Notes: generated from the sequence alone by a model not told the origin. A DNA stretch of 64,000 bases from Rhea pennata (GCF_028389875.1 NC_084702.1:59870553-59934552), one strand, 5' to 3'; counted from the stretch's first letter, positions 52,091 to 62,500 are shown. Made by a program: numbers and translations.

Positions 52091-53339
52091 CAACAACAGC
52101 AATGCCCTTAAACTTTCCTGCTCCCTTCGTATTGTTTTTGGCCTATTGTACGACAAAGCTTAAAGTTGCTGCAGAGTATTGTAATACATTTTGTGGTTTA
52201 TGAAATGTGAGATACGTGAAGCAGGTCGTCTGAAGTGGACCTCTCATAGCGAAATATGTGTGCTTACATGGAGGGGAGAGGGTTCAATGGCAGAGTCGGC
52301 TCAGCCGTGAAATTCCTATTCTCTTTTCTGTATTTTACAGTTATAGCTGTTCTTCAAAAGGTTTTTGAACAGAGTGGAGTGATGCTAATTTCTGTTGGCT
52401 CTATTTCTGAGATACCTAATGGGAAAATTCAAGAAGGCTGTAGTTGGTAGGTTGTCTCCTGGCAATCTTCTCTTCCACCTGTTTGGAAGCTCTTCCACAG
52501 AAAACTGCACATACTGGATTAGTTTCAGTGAACTGAAAACATTAATTTCCTTAGCTCCGTAGCAAAGCTCATTCGTGTTGAAACCATTAATGGAATATAT
52601 TTTCTTTTTTAACACAAGCGCTGTATTTTATCCTGCTGAATGTCGAAAAATAAAACTCCTTTTCAACCCAAAGTATAGTTTGCAACCACATGAACAAAAC
52701 ACTGCCATCAAATTGCAACATTTCAGTTTCACTCTGGGAAACAGATAATACAGCCATAATCTGAGAGCAGCCGTTCCCATTTCTGAAGTGTGTAGAACGA
52801 AATTGTGAAAGAAAGCATCTTCTTCCATGATTGTTAATGCTTTTTCATTTTGTACTTACTGAAGATCCTCGTTTGCTGCAGCTATGTCGTAACTGAATAA
52901 CATTATCTAATATTTTAATTGATTTTTTTTTTAAGTTGTGCGGTGTTAGGATTTCATTTGCTCTCAAGTCAGCTTGGATTTTATGAGACGATGGATTTTC
53001 TTTAAGGATTTCCCTAGTTGCCTCACCTAGGTTATCTAAACACATTAGCACCTCATTTAGCTGTTTAAAAGTTTAAACAGCATTTTGCTGTGTAAATGCT
53101 TAGTAGGATTAGAGACGCTATCACATCAAAAGAGTTTTCTTTTCGTCTACATCTTCCACCTCTTACTCCCTCCCCTTCCTTCATGGTTGCCAAACTTGCC
53201 TCTCAGTGTAATTCAGAGTGAAATGACTGTGGTGGCTGGGAAAAAAAAATCCAAAAAGCAGAGCCGATGTAAAAGATTTCAAGCGAGAAAAGGGCCCCAC
53301 TGGTTGTTCTTGGCAAAAAGCGCCTGGGGTTGACTTCGC
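52091..53339. other. intergenic, upstream of the HTR1A GC-rich domain
   Basis: AT-rich to mixed composition, no recognisable gene. Composition shifts sharply towards CpG-rich from about 53.3 kb. Confidence 0.5.
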
Positions 53340-54380
53340 TTGGCCAGGTCAGTGCAAAACACCTCTGACACCAGTTTCTGCAAGAGCTTTCGTGGGCTTC
53401 CAGCGCCTTGCGCGGCTGCGGCGCGGCTTCCTGCCACCCAGCCGGGCGCTGTCTTCGTGGCATCAAACCGGCTCGAAACAAGCAGAAGGACAAATTTTCG
53501 TTTCACTGAAGGAAAGGGGGGCTTTGAACAGCCAGTTGCTCAGAAGCCAGGCGTGGCTCTGCGGTGCAGGAGACGTAACGGAGGAAAGAGCAGGCGTTGG
53601 TAGCGAGGGCGCGGAGGACGCTTCCGTGTCGGTCACTGCCGCGTTCTGGTTTGAATCTCCCCTGCGCGGCCCCCACTGCAGAGCGCGCACGTCTGAGGGC
53701 TCATCCAGCCCATCTCCGTGCCTCGACCATTTAAAACAGCAGAGGTTGCAAGCCTGGAGGCGGACGAGTGTGGTCAGGTCTTCTCGTGAAGAGGAACTGA
53801 CCGAAATCTACCCAGCTTTTGGGAAGTTAGGAGCTCAGCCGTATTTTTCAGCGCTGACAGAAAAGATGAAGAAACGCGACTGTGTGCGCAAAGCCTGGCT
53901 CTGGGGTCCTCATCGCCAGTTTGATTAAGATAGAGTCTGGCAAAATCTTGCAGTTAAGCACTTACTTATTTGGCTTTCTGCGTTTTCTGACTTTGCATGG
54001 CACAAGTGCGAACTAGAGTGAAAGATGCTCTAACGTCATTAAAAATACTGAGCTGCAAGATGATGGAAACCTTGCCGCATAACTTTCTGTCGTAGGGCTT
54101 GCTTTCAGCTTCCACGGGCAGCTAAAGTTAAGGCTGGCAACCACAGCACTTTCCCCCCTTTTTCTTTACGTGACAGAGGATGCTTCCCAGGTTTACGATT
54201 GTTCGGGCTGTTTGCTGGGTATTAACTGATTGACTTAGGATGTGTCAGTCTGACGCTCTTTATTCAAGATTGTTCCCAGAGATATTTCTCTCATTTCGCT
54301 CTCTTACAGACTCAGCCTGCCCCCCTCCTCTGGGGGAGGATTTTTTCCCCCCTTTTTTCGGTTTTGCTCTTCCTCCGAGG
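53340..54380. promoter_or_regulatory. distal CpG-enriched upstream region of HTR1A
   Basis: A moderately GC- and CpG-rich patch (mainly 53390-53720) is followed by mixed sequence, 0.9-1.9 kb upstream of HTR1A. The 178-aa plus-strand frame at 53392-53928 has no recognisable domain and is best read as compositional. The patch could hold distal control elements of the receptor gene; I found no complete RE1/REST site. Confidence 0.4.
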
Positions 54381-54884
54381 ACAGCGATTTCAGCAGTGTG
54401 CTGCACCGCAGTTTCCGGCCCGGGCGCCCCGCAGCGCCGTGTCTCCGCGGGGAGCGCGGAGCCCTGCGGCTGGACGCTGGGGTGGGAATGATCTCGAGTG
54501 GGGCTCCCACGGGGGGGAGGGAGGGGAAACGGCGGCGGGGGAGCTCTGCCCGGCGTGCTGGGTCGCGCCGCGGCTCCCCCCGCGCCGCCGCCAGGGGGCG
54601 ATGCGCGCCCCGGCGCGGAGCGTCGCCCTCGCTCCGCGCCTGCCGCCGGCCCGCGCAGCGCCCACCCCCCCCCCCGAGCCCCCCCCGCCCCCCGGGGAGC
54701 CCCTCCGCGGCCGGCCCCGCGCGTGGCCGGCGCCGCCCCCTCGGGGGAGCCCCGGCCGCGGCGGCCGGGCGGAGCGGCGGCCGGGGGCGGCGGGGGCTCC
54801 GCGCCCTCCCCGCCGGGCAGGGGCGGCGGGGGCGCCTCCGGCCCGCCAGCGGCGACCCCGCGACACCCCCCCGCGGAAGGGCGG

Positions 54885-55180
54885 GGGGAAGGGGAGGGGA
54901 GGCAGGAGGGAGGGGAAGAGGGAGGCGGCGAGGGAGAGCGCAGAGGCAGCGCAGGAAGGAGCGGAGCGGAGCGGAGCGCGGCGCGGGGAGCCGGGCCGGG
55001 CCGGGGCCGGAGGCAGGCAGGCAGGCAGGCAGGCCCCCGCCGCCCCCCGGGGCTGCGCGCCGGGCCGCGGCAGCCGCGATGGGCGGGCGCGGGGCGGCTC
55101 CGGCAGCCGCCGTCCTCCGCGCCTCGGCCGCCTCCCGCCGCGCTATATAGGGGCGGGAGGGGCGGCGGGGGGGGGGGCCC
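54885..55180 (+). promoter_or_regulatory. HTR1A core promoter (TATA box and GC/MAZ boxes)
   Basis: A TATATAG box at 55144-55150 is followed directly by GGGGCGGGAGGGGCGG, which contains an Sp1-type GC box and a MAZ-type GGGAGGGG (55155-55162). Initiation would be expected about 25-30 bp downstream of the TATA box, near 55170-55180, giving a 5'UTR of roughly 110 nt. Sp1 and MAZ control is established for mammalian HTR1A. Further GGGAGGG motifs lie in the purine tract at 54885-54950. The exact start site cannot be fixed from sequence. Confidence 0.6.
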
Positions 55181-55207
55181 AGCGTGGCCAAAGCGCACGG
55201 GGCGGCG

Positions 55208-55237
55208 ATGCCTCCTGCCAGGGGAGCCCACAAGTGA
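55208..55237 (+). CDS. upstream ORF 1 in HTR1A 5'UTR (9 codons)
   Basis: ATG at 55208 opens a 9-residue frame (MPPARGAHK) ending in TGA at 55235-55237, 49 nt before the receptor start. The context has G at -3 (GCGATGC). It lies within the predicted 5'UTR if transcription starts near the TATA box. Whether it is translated is unknown; its role would be translational damping of the receptor. Confidence 0.4.
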   Translation: MPPARGAHK

Positions 55238-55252
55238 CCGGCGCCTCTGCCC

Positions 55253-55267
55253 ATGTCCGTCTCCTGA
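55253..55267 (+). CDS. upstream ORF 2 in HTR1A 5'UTR (4 codons)
   Basis: ATG at 55253 starts a minimal frame (MSVS, stop TGA at 55265-55267) 19 nt before the HTR1A ATG. So short a spacing would disfavour efficient reinitiation after its translation. The upstream context is weak (CCC ATG T). Function is inferred only. Confidence 0.35.
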
Positions 55268-55286
55268 AGCGGCCCCCCCGCCCGGC

Positions 55287-56528
55287 ATGGATGTGTCCAG
55301 CAACACTACCTCCCCAGAGCGCTCCCCCGAGGGGGCCGGCGGCCCCGGCCTGGCCGAGGTGACCCTGGGCTACCAGCTGCTCACCTCGCTGCTCCTGGGC
55401 ACGCTCATCCTGTGCGCCGTGAGCGGCAACGCCTGCGTGATCGCGGCCATCGCCCTGGAGCGCTCCCTGCAAAACGTGGCCAACTATCTCATCGGCTCGC
55501 TGGCCGTCACCGACCTCATGGTGTCCGTGCTGGTGCTGCCCATGGCGGCCCTCTACCAGGTGCTGAACAAGTGGACGCTGGGGCAGGTCACCTGCGACAT
55601 CTTCATCTCCCTGGACGTGCTGTGCTGCACCTCCTCCATCCTGCACCTGTGCGCCATCGCCCTGGACAGGTACTGGGCCATCACGGACCCCATCGACTAT
55701 GTCAACAAGCGGACCCCGCGGCGGGCCGCCGTGCTCATCAGCCTCACCTGGCTCATCGGCTTCTTGATATCCATCCCGCCCATGCTGGGCTGGAGGACGC
55801 CCGAGGACCGCTCGGACCCCGACGCCTGCACCATCAGCAAGGACCATGGGTACACCATCTACTCCACCTTCGGCGCCTTCTACATCCCGCTGCTCCTCAT
55901 GCTGGTGCTCTACGGCCGCATCTTCAGGGCGGCCCGCTTCAGGATCCGCAAGACCGTCAAGAAAGCGGAGAAGAAGCAAACCTCCGACACTTGCCTCCCC
56001 CTCTCGCCGGCCGCCCTGCAGCGGAAAAGCAACGGGGAGCCCGGCAGGGGCTGGCGGCGGACTGCGGAGCCCAAGCCCGCCGCCTGTGTCAACGGCGCGG
56101 TGCGGCGGGGCGAGGACGGGGCTGCGCTGGAGATCATCGAGGTGCGGCCCTGCAACAGCTCCTGCAAGACTCACCTGCCGCTGCCCAGCGAGGCGGGCGG
56201 CTCCCCGCCGGTGCCCGCCTTCGAGCGGCGCAACGAGAAGAACACGGAGGCCAAGCGGAGGATGGCTCTGTCCCGGGAGAGGAAGACTGTCAAGACCCTA
56301 GGCATCATTATGGGCACCTTCATCCTCTGCTGGCTGCCCTTCTTCATCGTGGCGCTGGTCCTGCCCTTCTGTGACAGTAAGTGCTACATGCCCGAGTGGC
56401 TGGGGGCAGTCATCAACTGGCTGGGTTACTCCAACTCCCTCCTCAACCCCATCATCTATGCCTATTTCAACAAAGACTTCCAAAGTGCTTTTAAGAAAAT
56501 TATCAAGTGCAAATTTTGCAGGCGGTGA
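55287..56528 (+). CDS. HTR1A: 5-hydroxytryptamine receptor 1A (serotonin receptor)
   Basis: Complete intronless gene for the Gi/o-coupled serotonin 1A receptor, a plasma-membrane receptor that inhibits adenylyl cyclase and opens GIRK channels. It has 413 residues (human 422). Seven hydrophobic segments are visible, TM1 beginning near residue 31. Key residues: Asn48 (1.50), Asp76 (2.50), Asp110 (3.32, amine salt bridge), Cys103-Cys181 disulfide, DRY at 127-129, Ser193/Thr194 in TM5, CWLPFF at 348-353, Asn377 and Tyr381 in TM7, NPIIY at 387-391, and palmitoylation-type Cys408/Cys411. The third intracellular loop (about 211-333) is the most diverged part. The N-terminus keeps one glycosylation sequon (Asn6). 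The start is chosen because [11 protein letters not shown] matches the human N-terminus and the context is strong (G at -3 and +4); the frame stays open upstream only because of GC content. The gene is divergent to RNF180, a conserved arrangement. Confidence 0.98.
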   Translation: MDVSSNTTSPERSPEGAGGPGLAEVTLGYQLLTSLLLGTLILCAVSGNACVIAAIALERSLQNVANYLIGSLAVTDLMVSVLVLPMAALYQVLNKWTLGQVTCDIFISLDVLCCTSSILHLCAIALDRYWAITDPIDYVNKRTPRRAAVLISLTWLIGFLISIPPMLGWRTPEDRSDPDACTISKDHGYTIYSTFGAFYIPLLLMLVLYGRIFRAARFRIRKTVKKAEKKQTSDTCLPLSPAALQRKSNGEPGRGWRRTAEPKPAACVNGAVRRGEDGAALEIIEVRPCNSSCKTHLPLPSEAGGSPPVPAFERRNEKNTEAKRRMALSRERKTVKTLGIIMGTFILCWLPFFIVALVLPFCDSKCYMPEWLGAVINWLGYSNSLLNPIIYAYFNKDFQSAFKKIIKCKFCRR

Positions 56529-56905
56529 ACCCGCCGCTCCGGGCCGGGCCGGGCCGGGGGGGGCTCCTGCCACTCGCTCCATCCTCCTACCCTCCCCGCT
56601 GAAGTGTGTGGCCTCCGGGTCGGCCCCCGCTCCGGCGGGGGGGCGCCGGGCACCCAGCCGCCTCCCGGCGAGCCCCGAGCGGCTTCGCCCGCCGGCCCGG
56701 CCCGGCCCGAGGCGGGGACCGGCGGGGACCAGGGCACCCTCGCCTCGCCGGGGCCGCTCCCGGGCGCCGGCGCTGCCGCCTCCCTCCCTTCCGTCATTCT
56801 AGGTAGACTTGGGGTTTGCAGATCTTTGCTTGTGGTCGCTGTAAACCACGTTGTCTGCCCGAGTAGCATCGGTAAAAATAAACCACCCTATGCAGAAAAC
56901 CGCCG
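56529..56905 (+). other. HTR1A 3'UTR
   Basis: GC-rich sequence after the TGA stop becomes more AT-rich near 56800. It ends shortly after a canonical AATAAA at 56877-56882 followed by a GU/U-rich stretch (GTGTCGGTTTTTCTT near 56905-56920). This would give a short 3'UTR of about 0.37 kb. Longer forms could use AATAAA copies at 57378-57383 and 57394-57399. Confidence 0.6.
56877..56882 (+). terminator. HTR1A poly(A) signal AATAAA
   Basis: Canonical hexamer 349 nt after the stop codon with a downstream U/GU-rich element about 25-40 nt away. It is the first AATAAA after the gene in this orientation. Confidence 0.65.
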
Positions 56906-57419
56906 TGTCGGTTTTTCTTCTCGGATTTAAAAGAAGACGGCGGGGAGCTCCGAGCCCGAACCGGGTCCGGCCGAGTAAGTACGAAGCCTGAGGCGACTCC
57001 CGGAGTGGAGGAGGGGGCTCTGGGCTCGGCGCCGCCCGGGCTCTGAAGCTGGCAAGTGGATTTACTCTGGGGAGAAGCGACCGTGTTCTGCAGCCTCGCA
57101 AGGTACTTCCAGCAACGCTGCCGGCTGCGTAACGCGCGTGGTGTTCGGACCTCCCCGTACATCGGGCTTCCCCCTTTGCATCGTGGGGAAGGGGACGGGG
57201 ATAAACCCGAAGTAATTCCCGCACGCGTAATTACAAGCAGTTGGCTTGCTGTGAAGCCTTTGCCCGAGGGTTTCCCACTCGGGAAACGCTTGGCGTCGTG
57301 TGGCCGCCTCTGAGTTGACCGCACACGCCGCGGTGCAGAGAGTTTAGGCAGCCTGCAAAGTAGCGACGCATTTTTTTAATAAAAAATAATAATAATAAAA
57401 GACGCTCCAAAGTTTCTCC

Positions 57420-57800
57420 GGAGACGTTGCGGAGGCAGCCAGCTGCGGCACAGCTTGCTCGGAGCCCGCCCCCCAGCAATGAACCACAACATCGCCATGT
57501 GCGCGCAGCGGGGAGGGGCGAGCGCGGCGGCGGCGGCCCCGGGAGGGAGGGGGGGTCGCTCGGCGGCCAGGGCTGGGGCCGGGGGGGCTTCCAGCGCAGC
57601 GGCGAGCGCCACGCAGCGCCGGCCCTAGCCGGGCCCGTCCCGTCCCCACAAAATCCCGGGGCGCTCCCCTCTCCCCGCCTCGCTCCGGCCGCGGAGGGGG
57701 GGGGGGCACGGCGGCGGGGCTGACGGCAGCCTGCCCCCCGCCTGCCCCCTTCGCTCCGTGCCTCCGGCGGGGCAGGGCACGGCGGCGCCGCGGGCCCGAA
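57420..57800. promoter_or_regulatory. CpG-rich block downstream of HTR1A
   Basis: A short AT-rich interval with AATAAT repeats (57370-57400) separates this GC-rich block from the HTR1A island. It has multiple G runs and CGCC/GCGG boxes but no recognisable gene. Minus-strand frames of up to 196 aa across it are low-complexity Ala/Pro/Arg translations. Confidence 0.5.
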
Positions 57801-58149
57801 TGCTTGACCAAATACACACATATCTATTTTTTTCCTGTTTAGTTTGTGTAATCTGTATTACCTATAGGTAAAAAGGGAATGTTAAACCTGTGCGTCACGT
57901 GAATGTAAGTGTCCGGTCATTTCTGAACTTAAACCGCTTACATTAAACGACAATTGAGCTCTTAACAGCCTCAGATACATAGCTGATTTTCTGAAAATCT
58001 GATTTGACCTCATTTTCGCAATTAAAGTGATCTTTGATCTTATCTTCTCTTTGATCACTCCCAAGCACATGCGTCCTAGATGTTTTTTGAGCGTCAAAGT
58101 GCCAGAAAAGTGAGTCTGCAATGATTTAGGTGCAGAAACAACTTCCTGG
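57801..58149. other. AT-rich spacer between CpG blocks
   Basis: AT-rich sequence with nothing recognised apart from a good plus-strand donor-like site (GAAAA|GTGAGT near 58108). Confidence 0.5.
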
Positions 58150-59340
58150 CAGTTGAGTCCCTTGCGACCGCGAGGCGTGAGGCAGAGCCGCAGGCCGGCG
58201 GCGCGCAGCGGGCGCGGCGGGAGCGCGGCGCAGCGGGGCTGGTCCCCTCGCCGCCTCCGCCGGCTCCCGGGGCCCCGGCGGGCGCGTTCCTGCGCGCTTC
58301 CCCTTCCCTGCGAGCTGCCGGGCAGCGCTCCCCGGTGTGAGAGGGTGAGCGCAGGCCCCCGCGAGCTCCCTGCCTGCGCCCCGCGCCGCCGGGAGCCGGC
58401 CAAGGAGCCGCGCCTGCACGGAGCCCCACGGGCCGGTGCGGCCTGGGGGCGCAGTCCCTGTGCCGCCCTTCCCCTCTCACACCCCTCTGCTGCCTCCGCG
58501 GGCTCCGCTTCAGAGAGCGGGTCCCGAGCCGGGAGAAGCGAGGGAGGCTGCTCCGCCTGCCAGCACACCTGGTTAATCTGACGTTTTCCTCCCACGGTTG
58601 CAGAACTACTTTATTTTCCGAGCGGCCCTCGGAGCGACAGCCTCCCGGAGAGGTCTCCGACGGGAAATCCGCTCGCTAAACTGCTGGTGCCCGATGTGAG
58701 GGGCTCCGGGGGCAGCGCCCCGTCCGTGCGCGCAGAGCCCGGCCCGCGGGGCCGCTCTGCCGCCGGCGCTGGGCCAGGCCGCGGCCCCCGGCTGGGGAGG
58801 GAGGGGGAAACTTGGGGGCTCGGGAAGGTCCCTGTGGCTTGGGGGGGCCGGTGAGAGCCGCTCTGCCGCCGTCCAGCTGGGCGCCTTTCTCCAAGCGCAG
58901 ACGCTCCCTCCATGCTCGAGGGGACGCACCGGAGCGGCGCCGCGCCCCCGCTCCCGCGGCCGGGACGGAGGGCGGCGCGGAGCCCCGCCGCCCTCCCCGC
59001 CTCTCCTCGGCCGGGAAACGAAGCGAGGCCGGTCGTGAGCCAGCGGGCGACAGCGGCTCGGTCGGTCAGTGAGCTGAACCGACCCGCGAGGGGGACGCGG
59101 ATCTGGCGTGGAGAGACACGCGGCGCCGTCGGGGCGGCTCGGCCCCGGCTCCGCGCGGGGCTCCGGCGGGAGCAGCGCTCCGGGGCCGCCGCCGCTGCTG
59201 CCGGGCGCCGGGCCGGGCTCTCGCTCCCGGCTGCAGAGCCCGGAGCCGGGGAGAGCGGAGGGGGCAGGCGTGCCCGCCGGCGAAAGGCACCCGAGAGGCA
59301 GCGAACAGCCGGCGAGGGGCGCCGGGGGCAAGCGGCGGCT

Positions 59341-59359
59341 GGGGGGGGGGGGGGGGGGG
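59341..59359. repeat. poly(G) run, 19 nt
   Basis: Nineteen uninterrupted G, followed by CGCCGGGG. Strong G-quadruplex potential and a likely sequencing or assembly trouble spot. Confidence 0.9.
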
Positions 59360-59475
59360 CGCCGGGGCCGGCGGCGGGCTCGGCCCGGTTCCGCTCGGCC
59401 CCCCGCAGCCCGCAGCTGCGTCTCCCGCGGCCCCGAGCGCCGCCGCGCCGCGGCAGTGAAACCTGCCCTGGCGTC

Positions 59476-59490
59476 GGGGGGGGGGGGGGG
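59476..59490. repeat. poly(G) run, 15 nt
   Basis: Fifteen uninterrupted G in the same island, 116 nt after the longer run. Confidence 0.9.
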
Positions 59491-59500
59491 CACGTTTCTC

Positions 59501-62500
59501 CCCAGAGTTTTGCATTTCTCGTTCGCTCTGTTTTCCCTTACCTTTTTCTCCCCCCCCCACCCCAGTTTAGATTCTGTAATGCGGGGAAGAAACAATCGGC
59601 TTTCAAAGATGGGGCATTTTGTTTCTGTGCTGTAGTTTTCGCATTCCTAATTTGATTTCCACCAAGATTAAACAAAAAACAAACAAACAGAGGATTTAGT
59701 GCTTTTAAAAGAAGGAATCAGTTCTATATCAAATCAATATTTGTGGCTCATTGCAGTATTGGATTTGCTCCACTAACGAGCATCCTCCTCACATTTTAGA
59801 AAGCTTCATTTCAGTTTTAAAAGGCCTATGGAAGCTCAAGCAATGAATAAAGAAAAATCCAACTGGCAAGTAAAAGCTTTTATGCCTCAAACAGAATGCA
59901 GAAAATTGAGTTTTAACAACTTGAGTCAATTGTTAATCCCAAGGACAGGTATAGATAGAGATGCTTTAACATTTTTCTGCCCTTAAAAATGTTTCTTTAG
60001 ACTGCAGTAAAACCAGAAGAAGGTCTCATAACTTAGAATTTCATATGCTCTGTGGCTCCAGTCCAGGCTGAATTAGGGTATGAACATACATCTGACAGGA
60101 TGTATTGGCAGAGCTATCCCAGCACACTTACACTGGCCAACTCTTCTGGTGGGGACAGAGGAGAGGAAGGGGGTAGGAGGAAGGGAAGGACACGTGCTGG
60201 TATAATCTTTATTAGTGCAAAGAGTAAAATAGGCTTTATGACTGTAATTTCACCTGTTTAAATAAAAGTCTTCCTCTGGAAACATTTACCCCCTGCCCCA
60301 TTTTTTCCTGGCATTCCTATCCTGATAAAAAACATTCTATAGATCTGGTAAAAACAACAGCAAAAACAACCCCCCAGGCCAGTTTCCCAGCCTCCCTCCC
60401 CACGTCCTCTTAGTTAAAAATCTACTCTTTAGAATCTGCACTTTCAAATGTCTTTTTTCTAAGCATTGCTCAGGGCAACATTGTGAATCTTACATTAAAA
60501 CACATAACCAAAAAATTCACCCTTCAGAGAGAAGAAACCAAAATGATGCTAGGAATGAATTTCTGTTTCTTGGATGCTCAGGGAAGCATTTTAAAGAATT
60601 TGGGAGGCTATTACCTCTTCAAATATGGCTGAAGGAAATGAAGAAAAATGCCTATTGTGAAGCACTGGATCAGTCCTAGTGGGGCTCTGCAAAATCTAAA
60701 AGCTGTCAGACCCATCATACTTTCACAGCAAAATTGTTGTGCTGGGATGGAAGTTTTAATCTGAATGTGAGGGAAACAGCACAAGCACAAGATACTGTCC
60801 CAAAGGATCCACTTATCCTGAAATGATGTTGCCATCAACAGTTAAAACTGTATCCTAAATGTGGGGAAAGAGAAGGGCAAGGAAGCTGCTTGTCTCAAGC
60901 ATCGTCTTAGAGGAGTTTCTGATTGTAACTAATGCTGTTTACCTACAGGCATCAGTAATGCTCAAGAGCTGTCCGTTAGGTATATATTTTTATGTAGTTT
61001 TGAAGAATCTCCCAAGTCACGGCCAGAAACAGGAGGAGGGAGAGATGATACAGACAATAAACACGCTGTGAAACAAGGTTTATTTCAGCCAGCAGGTCAC
61101 AGCTACTCTCTGAACTGTGTGCAGGCAGCGCTGCTCAGCGCTGGTTTGCTGGATCCAAAATGGTCCTGTTGGGCTTCCACCTCCCCCTTAGCACACCATG
61201 GGCTCTTTTCCTTATCATATGTGTCATTTGCTTATCCTATACGCCATGTAAGCCTGGTAAAAATATGCTTACCATATCTTGTGATTAGACATGTTTTTTT
61301 CCCTGCTGTGCCCTTCGCAAATGGTTATGAAATCCAACAAACTTCATGGCTTGTAATTCTCTTAACTTTGGTAGGATCGCAGCTCAGGACAGGTCGTGTG
61401 TAGCCTGCCGTGAGCTTCACCTTGCCCTGCTGCCTGCGGCTGAGCTCATTTTCTCCCTGAGCAGCCGGTGGGACGGCCGGCCACAAAGCGGCACAAGGCC
61501 GTACATAGCATGGCCTTGCTTGTTTCCAATACAAAAAACTTCTGTGCACGGTACTTTCCATAGCTGGAATGAGGTCAAAACCATTTGACTTACTGGAGTG
61601 GCTTCTTGACTTGAGAAGTGGGTGACAGAGGATTTGTTATTATTTTTGTACCTCTCAATTCACACCAAAGCAAAATGTTGAGGCTCTCAGAAGACTGGCA
61701 ACTCAAGCTTTACAAACATTTACATGTGGCTACAAATCCTGGCCTTGCAGATGTCTGTGCCAAGGCACTTTGGCAGGCTGTCAACATTGTCCTGCAGAAT
61801 GTAAATGAGGGATGGGAAACAGATGGATTATAAAATGCTTTAAAAATTACTAAACCTGAACAAAATTTGGTAAGAGTGAAAAAAAGAGAAAAAGGCACAT
61901 GATCACCCAGATGGTACTCCCAAGTGTCTCAAAACTACTGAAAATAGTGAGGGTCTTAAAAAGGAAAACACATTCCCTCAAGCAAACAAACAAAATGAGA
62001 AGGCACAAGAATCCTGTAATGGAAATGTGGACAACATAAGCAGAGTCAATATCTGCTCCCTCTGTAATAAAATCTTGTCTTATTGTTTGTGCTAAGCAGT
62101 AGTTGAAGCATATTTTGCTATTAGACAGAGTCGATATAATCTTTATAAATAGACTTTCACATTCTTAGAGCTATTTACACCCACTCTGTTGATCTGTAAC
62201 GTACACACAGAAGAGATGAAGATGATGTAAGCTAAAGGTGTTATCTGTGCCCTAATTTAGCTTGTACCTTATTCCCCCTCTTTGGCATTCATGCCGTGGT
62301 TTGGGGGGGTTTAAGTAGGTGGAAGTGAGTTTGTACATATTGGACTTGAAGTAATATCATACAGTGTGTTATACCATTTTGGACATTTTGTCAGTAGGGA
62401 ATGTGGTCCACAATCTAATTTTAAACTGAAATCTGAAGTCACCTTTCAGCTTTGTAGGAATGAGCTAGATTATACTATGATCAAGCAGCTCAGAAGCAAA

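Larger units (their letters stand above)
54390..57350. promoter_or_regulatory. HTR1A CpG island
   Basis: Very GC-rich, CpG-dense sequence spans the promoter, the whole HTR1A coding exon and the 3'UTR. Upstream of the start it contains long C runs (about 54665-54712), a purine-rich GGGAGG/GGGGAGG tract (about 54885-54950), a (GGAGC)n patch (about 54957-54980) and a (GGCA)n patch (about 55010-55034). Such GC-rich composition keeps many frames open on both strands; these are not genes. Confidence 0.85.
58150..59500. promoter_or_regulatory. separate CpG island, unassigned
   Basis: A second strong CpG island starts 1.6 kb after the HTR1A stop. It contains GC boxes, many CpGs and two long G runs near its right end (59341-59359 and 59476-59490). 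No protein-coding gene is recognisable; the long frames on both strands are Ala/Arg/Gly/Pro low-complexity. It may be a promoter for a non-coding transcript or a developmental regulatory island of HTR1A. Confidence 0.6.

Noticed and set aside
53845..53862. TTCAGCGCTGACAG considered as an RE1/REST site
   Set aside because: Has the left half-site and a GACAG, but total length and spacing do not fit the canonical RE1.
53392..53928. 178-aa plus-strand frame upstream of HTR1A
   Set aside because: More mixed composition than the others but no recognisable domain, weak start context, and located in a probable regulatory region.
54260..55306. 348-aa minus-strand frame over the HTR1A promoter
   Set aside because: Low-complexity Pro/Ala/Arg/Gly translation in a CpG island, with other frames equally open; produced by scarcity of AT-rich stop codons.
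55143..56174. 343-aa frame antisense to HTR1A
   Set aside because: Shadow of the GC-rich receptor coding sequence; no domain and no independent promoter or splice signals.
55412..56374. 320-aa plus-strand frame inside HTR1A
   Set aside because: Out-of-frame reading of the receptor gene; His/Arg/Ala-rich with no homology.
57231..59655. Frames of up to 329 aa downstream of HTR1A
   Set aside because: Same compositional cause in the downstream CpG blocks; long G runs are translated as poly-Gly or poly-Pro.
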